A stretch of DNA of 64,000 nt. It comes from Sphingomonas sp. SORGH_AS_0879 (GTDB lineage: Bacteria; Pseudomonadota; Alphaproteobacteria; Sphingomonadales; Sphingomonadaceae). Positions 28,063 to 37,884 of the stretch are shown piece by piece (within the stretch, counting starts at the first letter, position 1; the number at the start of each line of letters is the position of its first letter). The notes under the pieces are model-generated. The model ran no database searches, was not told the DNA's origin, and saw nothing but the letters and a program-made list of their open reading frames with translations. Location of the stretch: positions 2,614,001-2,678,000 of the forward strand of contig NZ_JAUTBJ010000002.1 in the NCBI RefSeq assembly GCF_030819175.1, given 5' to 3'. A program made the position numbers and the translations under genes.

Positions 28063-29064
28063 ATGATGCCACGAATGTCGCTCACGCGCTTCCTGATCGA
28101 ACAGCAGCGCGGCCCCGCACAACTGCCCGGCGAGTTGCGCCTGCTGATCGAGACGGTGGCGCGCGCCTGCAAGACGGTCGGCCATGCCGTGTCGAAGGGG
28201 GCGTTGGGTGAGGTCCTGGGGTCGCTGGGCAGCGAGAATGTGCAGGGCGAGGTCCAGAAGAAGCTGGACGTCATCGCCAACGACTTCCTGCTCGATGCCA
28301 ATGAATGGGGCGGGCATCTGGCGGCGATGGCGTCCGAGGAGATGGAGACGATCCACCGCATCCCCAACCGCTATCCCAAGGGCGAATATCTGTTGCTGTT
28401 CGATCCCATCGACGGGTCGAGCAACATCGATGTCTGCCTGTCGGTCGGCACGATCTTCTCGGTGCTGAAGGCTCCGGCGGACGCGGCGGGTCGCGAGATC
28501 GGTGAGGACGATTTCCTCCAGCCCGGTTCGGAGCAGGTCGCGGCGGGCTATGCCATCTATGGCCCGCAGACGCTGCTGATCCTGTCGATCGGGACCGGTG
28601 TGTACGAGTTTACGCTGAACCGTGAAGTGGGGTCCTGGAACCTGACCGACGGCCCAATCCGGATGCCCGGCGGCACGCCCGAATTCGCGATCAACGCGGC
28701 GCGGCGGCGCCAATGGTCGGAGGCCGTCGCCCGTTTCGTCGACGACCGGGTCGCCGGAACCGAGGGGCCGTGCGGCCGGGACTATTCAATGCGCTGGACC
28801 GGATCGATGGTGGCCGACGTTCACCGCATCCTGAAGCGCGGTGGCACCTTCCTCTACCCCAGCGACGCGCGCACCGGACAAGCCCGGCTTCGCCTGATGT
28901 ACGAGGCCAATCCGATGAGCTATCTGATCGAACAGGCGGGCGGCGCGGCGATCGATGGCGAAACACGAATCCTCGATATCCTGCCCACCGGACTGCATCA
29001 GCGCGTCGGATTGATGCTCGGCGACGCGGAGGAGATCACCGCGCTGCGTGGCTCGCCTTGTTGA
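28063..29064 (+). CDS. fbp: Fructose-1,6-bisphosphatase, class I
   Basis: Gluconeogenic enzyme hydrolysing fructose-1,6-bisphosphate. 333 residues with the class I signature [25 protein letters not shown] (metal-binding Asp residues and the Ser-Ser-Asn loop). Further conserved blocks are [24 protein letters not shown] and the substrate region [15 protein letters not shown]. It starts 2 bp after the LacI-gene stop, so the two are cotranscribed. This puts the phosphatase under the same autoregulated promoter as the fructose repressor and opposite the kinase operon. Confidence 0.95.
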   Translation: MMPRMSLTRFLIEQQRGPAQLPGELRLLIETVARACKTVGHAVSKGALGEVLGSLGSENVQGEVQKKLDVIANDFLLDANEWGGHLAAMASEEMETIHRIPNRYPKGEYLLLFDPIDGSSNIDVCLSVGTIFSVLKAPADAAGREIGEDDFLQPGSEQVAAGYAIYGPQTLLILSIGTGVYEFTLNREVGSWNLTDGPIRMPGGTPEFAINAARRRQWSEAVARFVDDRVAGTEGPCGRDYSMRWTGSMVADVHRILKRGGTFLYPSDARTGQARLRLMYEANPMSYLIEQAGGAAIDGETRILDILPTGLHQRVGLMLGDAEEITALRGSPC

Positions 29065-29098
29065 ACGGCATCGCGGCGCCACCCACATCATCTTTCCC

Positions 29099-29133
29099 GA
29101 AGAAATCGGCCCGCCTGCGGAGAGGCGGGCCGA
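29099..29133 (-). terminator. Hairpin terminator after the TBDR remnant, possibly bidirectional
   Basis: An 11-bp perfect stem (TCGGCCCGCCT at 29106-29116 pairs with AGGCGGGCCGA at 29123-29133) has a 6-base loop. On the minus strand it is followed by TTTCTTC and lies 8 bp after the original stop of the decayed receptor gene. On the plus strand it lies 42 bp after fbp but lacks a T-run. Confidence 0.75.
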
Positions 29134-29140
29134 AAGCACA

Positions 29141-29965
29141 TCAAAACCGTGCCTTGACGCCGACATAGAAGGACCGGCCCAGAACGTCCTATGTGCCGGG
29201 CAGCGTATTGCCCGGAGTACCCGCGATCACCAGCGGTGCCTTGTCGAACAGATTGGTGACGCCGAACCGGAACTGATAGGCGTCGTTCACGCGAACCCGC
29301 GCGGTCAGGTCGAACAGATCACAGGCCGGCGCGCCGGACGCAGGGTTTGCCGGGCGGATCACCGCCGTGACGTCGCGCATCGCGTTCAGATGGCGCCAGC
29401 GGGGCAGCGGAAGCGCATTGGCCGCGTCGATCGTGCCCCGGAACTCCTGAAATGCATCCGTCGCGAAGTTCTTGATCTGATAGCTGCCCGGATAGCTGAC
29501 GACCGAGTTGAGCGTGAAGCGCCCCTCGCCCAGGCTGCCCAGCGACGCGGCCCAGTCGAGCTGGAAGTCGACACCGCTGGTCTTCAACCCGCCCGGATTG
29601 AGATAGGGCAGCGAGACATTGGCGATGCCGCCGATATTGTCGCGCGAGATCAGCTGGCAGAAGGTGTCGGCCACGCTGTAGCTCGGGTTGCTGCCGTCCT
29701 GGTTATAGCATTTGGCGAGTGCGGTGTTGCCCGCCGCCGTCGAAATCACATCGCGGATCGAGATGTCGTAATAGTCGACCGAGAAGGACAGGCTGTTGAA
29801 GACCGGCGACGCGAATTCAGGCCGCAGCACCGTGCCCGGACCCGTGATCCGTTCGCGCCCATCGGCGAGCTGAGCAACTCGCCGATATTGGGCGCGCGCA
29901 CCGCTCGCTGATAGCCGCCACGGATGAGCAGCGTGCGGACCGGCATGAGCCCCCGCACCTTTTGC
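29141..29965 (-). pseudogene. TonB-dependent receptor remnant (C-terminal barrel, decayed)
   Basis: C-terminal part of a receptor related to the one at 31809. The most upstream recognisable piece is LLIRGGYQRAVRAPNIGELL. After a frameshift and a deletion the main frame reads SLSFSVDYYDISIRDVIS, LISRDNIGGIANVSLPYLNPGGLKTSGVDFQLDW and FGVTNLFDKAPLVIAGTPGNTLPGT. An in-frame TAG at 29189-29191 then cuts off the last 15 codons (DVLGRSFYVGVKARF), which still end in Phe and a TGA. Signal peptide, plug and most of the barrel are missing. About 360 bp between this and the next gene shows no recognisable coding sequence. Confidence 0.85.
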
Positions 29966-30323
29966 GGAAGACGCGGGATGGCCCAGGCTGCGGAGCGCCA
30001 TTCCGAACAGGCATAGGCCATGCCAATAGCGACGGTTTCAGGCGAAGCCGCAATCCGGTCTCCGGTCCGGATAGCGTCGATGAGCCCCCCATGTCATCGC
30101 ACATCGACGCCTTCGCCACCGTCTCCCTGAGCGGCATGTTGCAGCACATTCTGCGCACGATCGCTAAGGCCGGGCGGCAATGCCCCGATTGCCGGTTCAT
30201 CCATCGTCAGCATCGGCCCCCTGCCCCACCTGCCATGTTGGCGCGACGGAGCAGGGATCCGCTTTGGACACCGATGGACACACATGATGGTCGCGCGTTC
30301 CGGGAAGCGCCCGATCTTCGAGG

Positions 30324-31781
30324 CTATTCCGACGCGGTCTTTCGGTAATCCAGCGGCGGCTTGCGATTGCCCAGCATGGCCTCATAGGTGAAGTTCGGCC
30401 CCCGGCGCTTCTGGAGCTCCGCCTTGGCAGCAGCGATTTCGGCCGGGTTGCGGAAGAGTTCGGCCGCCGTCAGCGCGAGCGTCTTGGTGGCGACGATGGC
30501 GCCCTTCACGCCGATGCTCGATCCCGCCGCCGCGACGTTCTGCCAGCTATGCCCCGCCGATCCCGGCACGAAGGTCGCGGTCGACAGCCCCACCGTCGGC
30601 GTCACCCAACTGACGTCCGACACGTCCGTGGACCCGCCGATCGCCTTCGTCTCAAGCCGAGCGGGTTCGATCTGGCCGACGCTGGCGAGAGCGGGGGCGC
30701 CTGCCGGCATCGATTTCTGCAACTGGGTGGCGAAGGCGATCTCTTCGGGTGTCCAGGTGATCCCGCCCACGGCATGCAGCCCACGATCCATCGCCTTCAT
30801 CAGCACTTCGTTCGGCAACAGGCTGTAGACGCCACCGATCTGTTCGAAGTCGACCGTCGTCTCGGTGCCCATCGCGGCGCCCTGCGCGGCCTTCTTGACC
30901 CGCTCCATCACCGATTTGACGATCTCCGGATCCTGGTCGCGGACATAATAATAGACTTCGGCCTCGTCGGGGACGACGTTGGGCGCCTTGCCCCCGTTGG
31001 TGATGACATAGTGGATCCGCGTATGGTCGGGAACATGCTCGCGCATCATGTTGACCATGGCGTCCATCGCCTCGACGCCGTCCAGCGCCGACCGCCCCTT
31101 TTCGGGCGCGCCCGAGGCGTGCGACGACTTGCCGTGGAAGCGGAACTTGCCGGAAATATTGGCGAGCGACGGCGCCTGCGATGCGGAGTTCACATTGCCC
31201 GGATGCCAGTGCAGCACGGTGTCGACGTCGTTGAACAGGCCTTCGCGGACCATGTAGACCTTGCCCGACCCACCTTCCTCGGCCGGCGTGCCATAGACGC
31301 GGATTTCGCCCTGCACGCCGTTCTTGACCATCCAGTCCTTGACGGCGATCGCGGCATAGGTGGACGCGGCCCCGAACAGATTGTGGCCGCAACCATGACC
31401 GGCATCCCCACCCAAGGGGGTGCGCACCGGCAAGGCGGCCTGCGACAGCCCTGGGAGAGCGTCATATTCGGCAAGCAGGCCGATGACCGGTCCTGTCCCG
31501 TTTCGGAAGCTCGCGACGAAGGCGGTCGGCTCGCCAGCCACCCCCGCCTTCACCGTGAACCCCGCAGCCTTCAGTCGGGCTTGCAGCAGCGCCGAGCTTT
31601 TCGTCTCCAGATAGCCCATCTCGGCATATTTCCAGATTTGCAGCGCGGTGTCCGAGATCGGCGTGGCATTGGCATCGACCGCGGCGATCAGCGCGGTACG
31701 ATCGGTGGGGGCCAGTTCCTGCGCCGTTACGGGCATGGCGGCGGTCGTCATCAGCGCCGCCCAGAGCATCATGGTCTTCAT
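30324..31781 (-). CDS. M20-family amidohydrolase (AbgB-like), exported
   Basis: Zinc-dependent amidase/peptidase of the M20D group, close in layout to p-aminobenzoyl-glutamate hydrolase subunit B. A signal peptide MKTMMLWAALMTTAAMPVTAQ implies the periplasm. The metal-binding blocks are LAEYDALPGL, GDAGHGCGHNLFG and GTPAEEGGSGK. The dimerisation domain includes GKSSHASGAPEKGRSALDG, and the last metal ligand lies in PGSAGHSWQ. 485 residues, normal length. The ATG at 31781 follows a GGGAGAT ribosome site. It is 27 bp downstream of the receptor at 31809, same strand, so it probably degrades what that receptor brings in. Confidence 0.9.
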   Translation of the reverse strand: MKTMMLWAALMTTAAMPVTAQELAPTDRTALIAAVDANATPISDTALQIWKYAEMGYLETKSSALLQARLKAAGFTVKAGVAGEPTAFVASFRNGTGPVIGLLAEYDALPGLSQAALPVRTPLGGDAGHGCGHNLFGAASTYAAIAVKDWMVKNGVQGEIRVYGTPAEEGGSGKVYMVREGLFNDVDTVLHWHPGNVNSASQAPSLANISGKFRFHGKSSHASGAPEKGRSALDGVEAMDAMVNMMREHVPDHTRIHYVITNGGKAPNVVPDEAEVYYYVRDQDPEIVKSVMERVKKAAQGAAMGTETTVDFEQIGGVYSLLPNEVLMKAMDRGLHAVGGITWTPEEIAFATQLQKSMPAGAPALASVGQIEPARLETKAIGGSTDVSDVSWVTPTVGLSTATFVPGSAGHSWQNVAAAGSSIGVKGAIVATKTLALTAAELFRNPAEIAAAKAELQKRRGPNFTYEAMLGNRKPPLDYRKTASE

Positions 31782-31808
31782 CGTCTATCTCCCTCAAGTC
31801 CGCGCGGA

Positions 31809-34800
31809 TCAGAACTTCTTGGTGATCCCCATGAAGAAGTAGCGACCGATCACGTCGTAGTTCTGCGCGTCGTAATTGCCCTGGGTGTCGCCGACCTGCG
31901 GCGGCTTCGCGTTGAACAGATTGGTGACGCCCATCCGGAATTCGGTGGTATCGCCCGCCTCAAACCGCGCGTTCAGGTCGTACACGCTGTATGCGGCGAC
32001 GCCGCGCGTGCTGCTCGCGGGGTTCACGACCTTCGCCGAGGCGATCATGCCGTCGATATACCGCCACCGCAGCCCGAGGCTCGCCCCGCCCAGCGAGTAG
32101 GTGAACGACGTCACCGACTTCCATTCGGGATGCGCGAGACCCGCCGTCGTTTCGACGCCGGTCCCGATGCTGCCAGCATAATCATAGCTCGGCGCGCCTG
32201 GCAGTGCCTGGATCGTGAACGACGCCAGATAGCTGACCGCGGTATTCAGCGCGACCGTCCCCGCGTCGCTTCCCAGCCCGATATCCGAAAGATTGACCTT
32301 CCAGTCGAACTGGGCGTCGATACCCCGCACCTTGAAGGTGCCGAGGTTGAGCAGCGGTTGCAGCGGGTTCACCGGCACGCCGTTCGACGTATTGCGCGAA
32401 ATCAGCGAGCAGTAATAATTGCTGGCGGCATATTGCGGGTTGTTGCCGCCCGCATTGAAGCAGAACTGGAATGCCTGAGCGATCGAAAGCGGGCCGACCG
32501 CCTGCTTGATGTCGATGCGGTAATAATCGACCGACAGCGACATGTTGCGGAAGAGCGGCGACGAGAAGGGTGACTGGATCACGCCGCCCGCCGAATAGGT
32601 GTCGGCGATTTCCTCCTGAAGGTCGGGGTTGCCGCCGGTCAGCGCGAACACCTGCGCCGTGCCGAGCTGATAGCTATCGATGATCGCGGTCGGCACACCC
32701 TGTTGCAGGCACAACGCACGGACCTGCGCGCCGTTCGCGCCGACGCGGTAGGACGATCGCACGTCGCACGGATCGCCGTTCGCGGTGGTCGCGGCGGGGC
32801 TGCCGATCGCGACGCTGCCCGTCGAGATCGGGGCGTAGAGTTCGCCCACGCTCGGGGCGCGGATCGCGCGATTATACCCGCCGCGCAACCGCAGCGCGTC
32901 GAACACCTGCCAGTTCGCATCGGCCTTGTAGGCGTGCACCCCGCCGACCGAATTATAGTTGGAATAGCGATAGCCGAGATCGAGATCGAATTGCTGGATC
33001 AATGGGATATCGTGCAGCAACGGCACGAGCAGCTCGCCATAGACCTCGCCCACCCTGACCGTTCCGCCGGCCGCGCGCAGGACGCTATAGCCCAGGATAT
33101 CGCTGGTCCCGTCAGGCAGCGAGAGTTGCGCATCCGGCTGGAACGCATAGGAATTGCTGCGATAGTCGGCACCCAGCGCGAAGCGGAGGTTCCCCGCCGG
33201 CAACTCTGCCAGGCCGCCCTGGATATTTGCTTCAACGGTCTTTTGCTGGAGTTCGTTGGTGTTGAGCGTGCGCCGAGAGATATAGCTGACGCATTCCTGC
33301 GAAGGCGTCACGTTACCGAACGGGTTGAAGCCACCGGCGCACAATTCGGTGCCGCCGGTCGGGCTGTTGAGCAGGCGCGAGATGGCGCCCGCGCTGGCGC
33401 CGCCGGTTTGCGCGTTCTGGAACTTGGCCTTGCTGGTGTTCGCGTAGATGTCCCAGGTCCAGTCGCGGATGCCGAGCTTGCCCGACAGTCCGGCGGTCAA
33501 CTGATATACGTCGTATTCATAGGACTGGACGCGTGGACCCAGGATGTTGAGCGCCTTGTAGAAGGTGACCGCCGCGTTGGGATTGGGCCGCGACGCCAGG
33601 ATCGAGCGGAAGGCCGGCGAGATGAACGGGTTCGTCGTCGGCACCGTCAGGCCATAGACGTTCGAGGCCAGCGTCGGGTTGGTGATTCCGACCGAATTAT
33701 AGGTGGTATAGCTGAACTGGCCGAACGCCTTGATGTTGTCGGTGACGTCGTAGTCGACCTTGCCGAACACCGAATAGCGATCGAGATCGGCCTGTAGCGA
33801 TCCGCCATTATAGCCGAAATTGACCTGCTGGCTGTTGGTGCCGCTGTTGACAATATAGGCTTCGTCGGTCTGGGGATCGCGATAGTTGAGCACGGGAACG
33901 CCCGCCGTGCTGAACAGCGTCTGGTCGGTGTTGAAGCCGATCTGCCCGGTATAGCGCCCGGCCGCATTGCCGGTCAGCGCGGGCGTTCCATATTGTCCCA
34001 CGAACACCGAATTGACCGCGGCGAGCGTCGGCAGGTTGGCACCGAACAGCGCGGTACCCTGCGGGATCGTGCTCAGCCCGGGCGTGGTGGTGCGGAAGGT
34101 ATAATAGTCGCGCTTGATCTGCTGCGCAGGGTCGCGGCGGGTATAATCGAACGACAGCACGGCGCTGCCGCGATTATCGGCGAAGGTCGAACCGGCGGTG
34201 GCGGTGATGCGATAGGTGTTGCCGTCGCCATAGTCGCTAACGCCGGTCTGGCCGTTGAGGGTCACGCCCTTGAAATTGCGGCGCAGCCGGAAATTGACCA
34301 CGCCGGCGGTCGCGTCCGACCCATAGGTGGTCGATGCCCCGCCGGTGATGACCTCGATATTCTCGATCAGGGCTTCCGGAATGGTGTTCAGATCGACCGA
34401 GCCATCGGGGTTGGAGGGCTGCATCCGGCGGCCGTCCAGCAGGATCAGCGTGCGCTTCGCCCCCAGGCCGCGCAGGCTGGCATTGGCCTGGCCGCCGTTC
34501 AGGCCGGTGCTGGTGCTGCCGGTATTGCCCTGGCCGAACGCGCCGGTGAACTGCGGCATCTGCGACAATGCGCTCTCGACGGTGACGCGACCGGTATTTT
34601 CCAGCGTATCGCTCGACAGGGAGACGATCGGACTGTTCGCGACATAGTCGGACCGGGCAATGCGCGATCCGGTGACGGTGACTTCCCCGAGCGACTCATC
34701 CTCGGGCTGTTCAGCCTGCACGCTGGCTGGCGGCGCGGTCGGCACGCTGCTCTGCGCATGCGCCGTGCCGGCGGCGAGTGCAATGGAAGCGCAGCTCCCG

Positions 34801-34835
34801 CCGAGAAACGCCCGCGTGATACCCCGTACAACCAT
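31809..34835 (-). CDS. TonB-dependent outer-membrane receptor
   Basis: 1008 residues from the ATG at 34835, which has AGGGGGAAG upstream; the frame is open further but that part has no signal peptide. Signal sequence MVVRGITRAFLGGSCASIALAAGTAHAQ, TonB box region EVTVTGSRIAR, then plug motifs ASLRGLGAKRTLILLDGRR, VDLNTIP and IEVITGGASTTYGSDATAGVVNF. The barrel ends IGRYFFMGITKKF with a terminal Phe. It is the same subfamily as the receptors at 1537 and 29141. It lies between an M14 peptidase gene and an M20 amidohydrolase gene, all on the minus strand, suggesting peptide or N-acyl amino acid uptake. The ligand is inferred. Confidence 0.93.
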   Translation of the reverse strand: MVVRGITRAFLGGSCASIALAAGTAHAQSSVPTAPPASVQAEQPEDESLGEVTVTGSRIARSDYVANSPIVSLSSDTLENTGRVTVESALSQMPQFTGAFGQGNTGSTSTGLNGGQANASLRGLGAKRTLILLDGRRMQPSNPDGSVDLNTIPEALIENIEVITGGASTTYGSDATAGVVNFRLRRNFKGVTLNGQTGVSDYGDGNTYRITATAGSTFADNRGSAVLSFDYTRRDPAQQIKRDYYTFRTTTPGLSTIPQGTALFGANLPTLAAVNSVFVGQYGTPALTGNAAGRYTGQIGFNTDQTLFSTAGVPVLNYRDPQTDEAYIVNSGTNSQQVNFGYNGGSLQADLDRYSVFGKVDYDVTDNIKAFGQFSYTTYNSVGITNPTLASNVYGLTVPTTNPFISPAFRSILASRPNPNAAVTFYKALNILGPRVQSYEYDVYQLTAGLSGKLGIRDWTWDIYANTSKAKFQNAQTGGASAGAISRLLNSPTGGTELCAGGFNPFGNVTPSQECVSYISRRTLNTNELQQKTVEANIQGGLAELPAGNLRFALGADYRSNSYAFQPDAQLSLPDGTSDILGYSVLRAAGGTVRVGEVYGELLVPLLHDIPLIQQFDLDLGYRYSNYNSVGGVHAYKADANWQVFDALRLRGGYNRAIRAPSVGELYAPISTGSVAIGSPAATTANGDPCDVRSSYRVGANGAQVRALCLQQGVPTAIIDSYQLGTAQVFALTGGNPDLQEEIADTYSAGGVIQSPFSSPLFRNMSLSVDYYRIDIKQAVGPLSIAQAFQFCFNAGGNNPQYAASNYYCSLISRNTSNGVPVNPLQPLLNLGTFKVRGIDAQFDWKVNLSDIGLGSDAGTVALNTAVSYLASFTIQALPGAPSYDYAGSIGTGVETTAGLAHPEWKSVTSFTYSLGGASLGLRWRYIDGMIASAKVVNPASSTRGVAAYSVYDLNARFEAGDTTEFRMGVTNLFNAKPPQVGDTQGNYDAQNYDVIGRYFFMGITKKF

Positions 34836-34936
34836 GTCGAACTTCCCCCTTGAACCAACCGCATCGTTGGCGGCCTCAAGGATCATGACGCGGTCCGATC
34901 GCGGCACCTCACGTGCAAAACGAAAAAAGTTCCAAG

Positions 34937-34967
34937 AAAAAGGGAGCGATTGTTCCCAATCGCTCCC
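34937..34967 (-). terminator. Rho-independent terminator of the M14 peptidase gene
   Basis: An 11-bp perfect stem (34942-34952 with 34957-34967) with a 4-base loop. On the minus strand it is followed by TTTTTCTTGG and a second T-run. It lies about 35 bp after the peptidase stop and about 100 bp upstream of the receptor gene, separating the two transcripts. Confidence 0.88.
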
Positions 34968-35002
34968 CAAACGCCATCCTCGCGTACTATTATATCATGA
35001 GG

Positions 35003-37792
35003 TCAACGCGTGGCGGTCACCGACGGACCGTATAGCAGGCCATTGAACAACAGCTTGAACGTCGCATAGGGCTGTGCGCGCTGGGTGATTTCAGGGCCCA
35101 TCGCGAACAGCTTGCCCTTGCCCAGATCGGCATCGACGATCGCGACCGTACCGTCGAGGCGCTCTTGCCCCACCGCCCAGCCGCTGCGCAACGGCGCCGC
35201 CCCCTCGAACCACGCGACCTTCTTCGCCGCGGTGCCGGACAGCGTGAACGGCTGACTTTCGTCGAAGAAGATATCGACCGTCGGCGTCATGCCGTATGCC
35301 AGCGGCTGGCGGGTATCGACCCGGGCGGACAGCAGTGCGCCGGGAATATAGAATTGCTTCTTGTCGAGCGCGGCGAGCGACCCATCGGCCTTCTTCGTGA
35401 CCAGCGCGGGCTGTATCTGCGGATCCAGCAGGGTCGCCAGCCGGTTCGCGCTGCCGACCGTCACCACCGTCCCCCCGGCCTTTGCGAACGCCGCGACCGC
35501 GGGTAGCGTCTTTTCGGGCGTGACCTCGCCCAGCCAGCCGCGATACTCGGCCGGGATGTTTTTCGCGGCGTGCATCGCGAAGCGATAGCCACCCGGATAC
35601 GGCCCGCCCTGCGTCGTGGGCACGGTACCGTCCGCAAACAGCAGCACATCATATTTGGCGTTCAGGTTCCCGGCGTCGAGTTCTTGCGGATACACCACGC
35701 TGAACGGGAATTCATATTGTTCGAGCAGCCAGCGGGTCCAGCCAGCGGGAATCACCCCGCCATAGCGATCGACCAAGCCGACGCGCACCGGTTTCAACGC
35801 AAGCCTGGTGGCAGTGGGCGCACGATCCACGGCATAGGCGTCGATCCCGAGCTGCCTGGTCGACGACGCCATGATCGCCGCAGCGGCCGCCGACGCCGGG
35901 ACCCAGATCGCACCGGCGGCCAGATCCTTGCCGCCCGCCCTGGTCGCGGCCCCGATCCAGGCCACCGGCACGCCCGCTTTCAATAGGCGATTGGTGAGAG
36001 TGAAGCTGTTGTTCGTCTCATGCCCGACGATCCAGCCCGCCTTGCCCGAACCGATCACGCGGCCGGGGCCCACCGTCAACAGGTCTGGCACGGGTTCGAA
36101 GCTGCCCGAAAAATCGTCGAGCACGCGATCGAAGCGGATGCCCATCTGATAGGCCAGCGTATAGCCGGTGACGTCATATGGCGCCTTGGGCGGGCCGCCG
36201 GGAAATTCGGGGTCGTGCGGATGATCCTGCGGTTCGAACATGTCGATCACGTGCGGGCGGTATGCCTGCGCGGTCTTCACCACATAGGTCCCCGCCGGAT
36301 AGCGCTTGCCGCCGGCAGTGAACGGCGCGGTGGCGCGATCGACATCGACGCCGTTCTTGATCAGCGCGTTGAGAAACGCGATCGTGGTCGGCATGTCGCG
36401 CTGGTCGGGACCCAGCACATAGCCACGCGGGTCGCGCTTGGCCGGGTCCTGCAACACCGTGGCATAGAGCGAAGGCGCGACCATCCCCTCCCTGGCGCGG
36501 CTGTTATAGCCCACATAGCCTTCGTCGGCCTTGGCCCCCTTCCCCGCCTCCTTCAGCGCATCGACCCGTTTCGGCGTGGTGGTCCAGCTATCCTGGCTGC
36601 CGCGAACGATCGCCTGATCGCCCATCCGCCAGATGTTCATCAGCAGCCGCTCACGATTGCGCGATGCGTAATCCATGACCGCGCGGTTCAGCGACCATTG
36701 ATATTCCAGGCTGTCCTTCAAATGCCAGTCGCCCGGTGCGATCGGCAACGGCTCATCGCTGCGCGCGAGTTGGGTGTCGGCGATCAGTGAAATCTTTTCC
36801 GGCGTCGGACCGCCGATGATCTCGGTCAGCAGCCCGATCGAATTGTGGAAATAGGCGACGGAGCGCTCCATGCCGTTATGCCAGGTGGAATAGGGCGCGG
36901 CGCTGCGCATCCCCGATCCGCCTTTCTGTTCCGACACCAGCCGACTGTGCATCGCGGAGCCGACCTCCTGCAATTCGGTCATCACGATCGGGTTGTAATT
37001 ATAGTTGAACGGGTCGCGGAACGGCGGCACGAACACCACCATGCCGGCGGGTCCGGTCTGGTGCTGGTTGAAGATGATCTGCGGAAACCAGGTCCGGAAC
37101 AGCATCCTGTTGACCGCCTCGGTCTCCGGCATCTGCACCATGAAGCTGTCGCGGTTGTTATCGTGGCCGATATATTTCTGGTAGAGACGCGGGATGGTCC
37201 GGAACTCGCGATCCTTGGGGTCGGGATTGCGCATATACCAGTCCGCGACCAGCTGAAGCCCGTCCGGATTGTCCTGCGCGAACAATATGATCTCGTCGTT
37301 CAGCACGCGCATCGTTTCCGCATCGGTCCCGGTCAGCATGCGGTAGAGCACATGGATCTGGCTTTGCGTCGTCACCGTCTCGGTCGCGTGCATCCCGGCG
37401 TCGATCCACACGATCGCCTTGCCCTCGTTCGCGAGCGCCTGCGCCTCGGCCTCGGTCTTTACTTCCGCCTTGGCGAGTTTGCGCGCGATGTCGCGGTAAT
37501 GGTCGAGCTTCGCCAGGTTCGCCGGGGAGCTGACGATCGCGACCCACATCGTGCGTCCCTCCGCCGACTTGCCGATATCGACCAGCTTCATACGGTCCGA
37601 TTGGCTCGCGAGCTTCTTCAGATAGGCTTCATAGGCGTCGTAATCGGCGAGGAAATAGTCGCTGCCCGGTTCCTGCGCAAAGGCTTCGAACGGTGCGGTA
37701 ACGGCGCCGACCTTTGGGGTGATCGGTTCGGCGGAGGCCGCACTTGCCAGCGCGAACGCACCGACGCCCAGAAAAAGCATGACCTTCGACAT
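35003..37792 (-). CDS. M14-family zinc carboxypeptidase, exported
   Basis: 929 residues with a Sec signal peptide (MSKVMLFLGVGAFALASAASA). The M14 catalytic domain occupies roughly residues 45-370. Zinc ligands are His135 and Glu138 in DAGMHATETV and His244 in NQHQTG; a likely catalytic Glu lies in LLTEIIGGPTPE near 330. About 500 further residues (LKAGVPVAWIGAATR, YPQELDAGNLNAKYDVLLFADG) form a GATase-like/unknown C-terminal region common in the large M14 proteins of this group. It probably trims peptides in the periplasm for the neighbouring receptor and amidohydrolase system. Confidence 0.9.
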   Translation of the reverse strand: MSKVMLFLGVGAFALASAASAEPITPKVGAVTAPFEAFAQEPGSDYFLADYDAYEAYLKKLASQSDRMKLVDIGKSAEGRTMWVAIVSSPANLAKLDHYRDIARKLAKAEVKTEAEAQALANEGKAIVWIDAGMHATETVTTQSQIHVLYRMLTGTDAETMRVLNDEIILFAQDNPDGLQLVADWYMRNPDPKDREFRTIPRLYQKYIGHDNNRDSFMVQMPETEAVNRMLFRTWFPQIIFNQHQTGPAGMVVFVPPFRDPFNYNYNPIVMTELQEVGSAMHSRLVSEQKGGSGMRSAAPYSTWHNGMERSVAYFHNSIGLLTEIIGGPTPEKISLIADTQLARSDEPLPIAPGDWHLKDSLEYQWSLNRAVMDYASRNRERLLMNIWRMGDQAIVRGSQDSWTTTPKRVDALKEAGKGAKADEGYVGYNSRAREGMVAPSLYATVLQDPAKRDPRGYVLGPDQRDMPTTIAFLNALIKNGVDVDRATAPFTAGGKRYPAGTYVVKTAQAYRPHVIDMFEPQDHPHDPEFPGGPPKAPYDVTGYTLAYQMGIRFDRVLDDFSGSFEPVPDLLTVGPGRVIGSGKAGWIVGHETNNSFTLTNRLLKAGVPVAWIGAATRAGGKDLAAGAIWVPASAAAAAIMASSTRQLGIDAYAVDRAPTATRLALKPVRVGLVDRYGGVIPAGWTRWLLEQYEFPFSVVYPQELDAGNLNAKYDVLLFADGTVPTTQGGPYPGGYRFAMHAAKNIPAEYRGWLGEVTPEKTLPAVAAFAKAGGTVVTVGSANRLATLLDPQIQPALVTKKADGSLAALDKKQFYIPGALLSARVDTRQPLAYGMTPTVDIFFDESQPFTLSGTAAKKVAWFEGAAPLRSGWAVGQERLDGTVAIVDADLGKGKLFAMGPEITQRAQPYATFKLLFNGLLYGPSVTATR

Positions 37793-37884
37793 ATGATATC
37801 GCCCCTTTTCCGCCGGACGTGACCGTCCCCGTGTTCATCAAGACGTATGCTCGGGTCGGTCCCTCAGTCCACCGTGACGATAAA

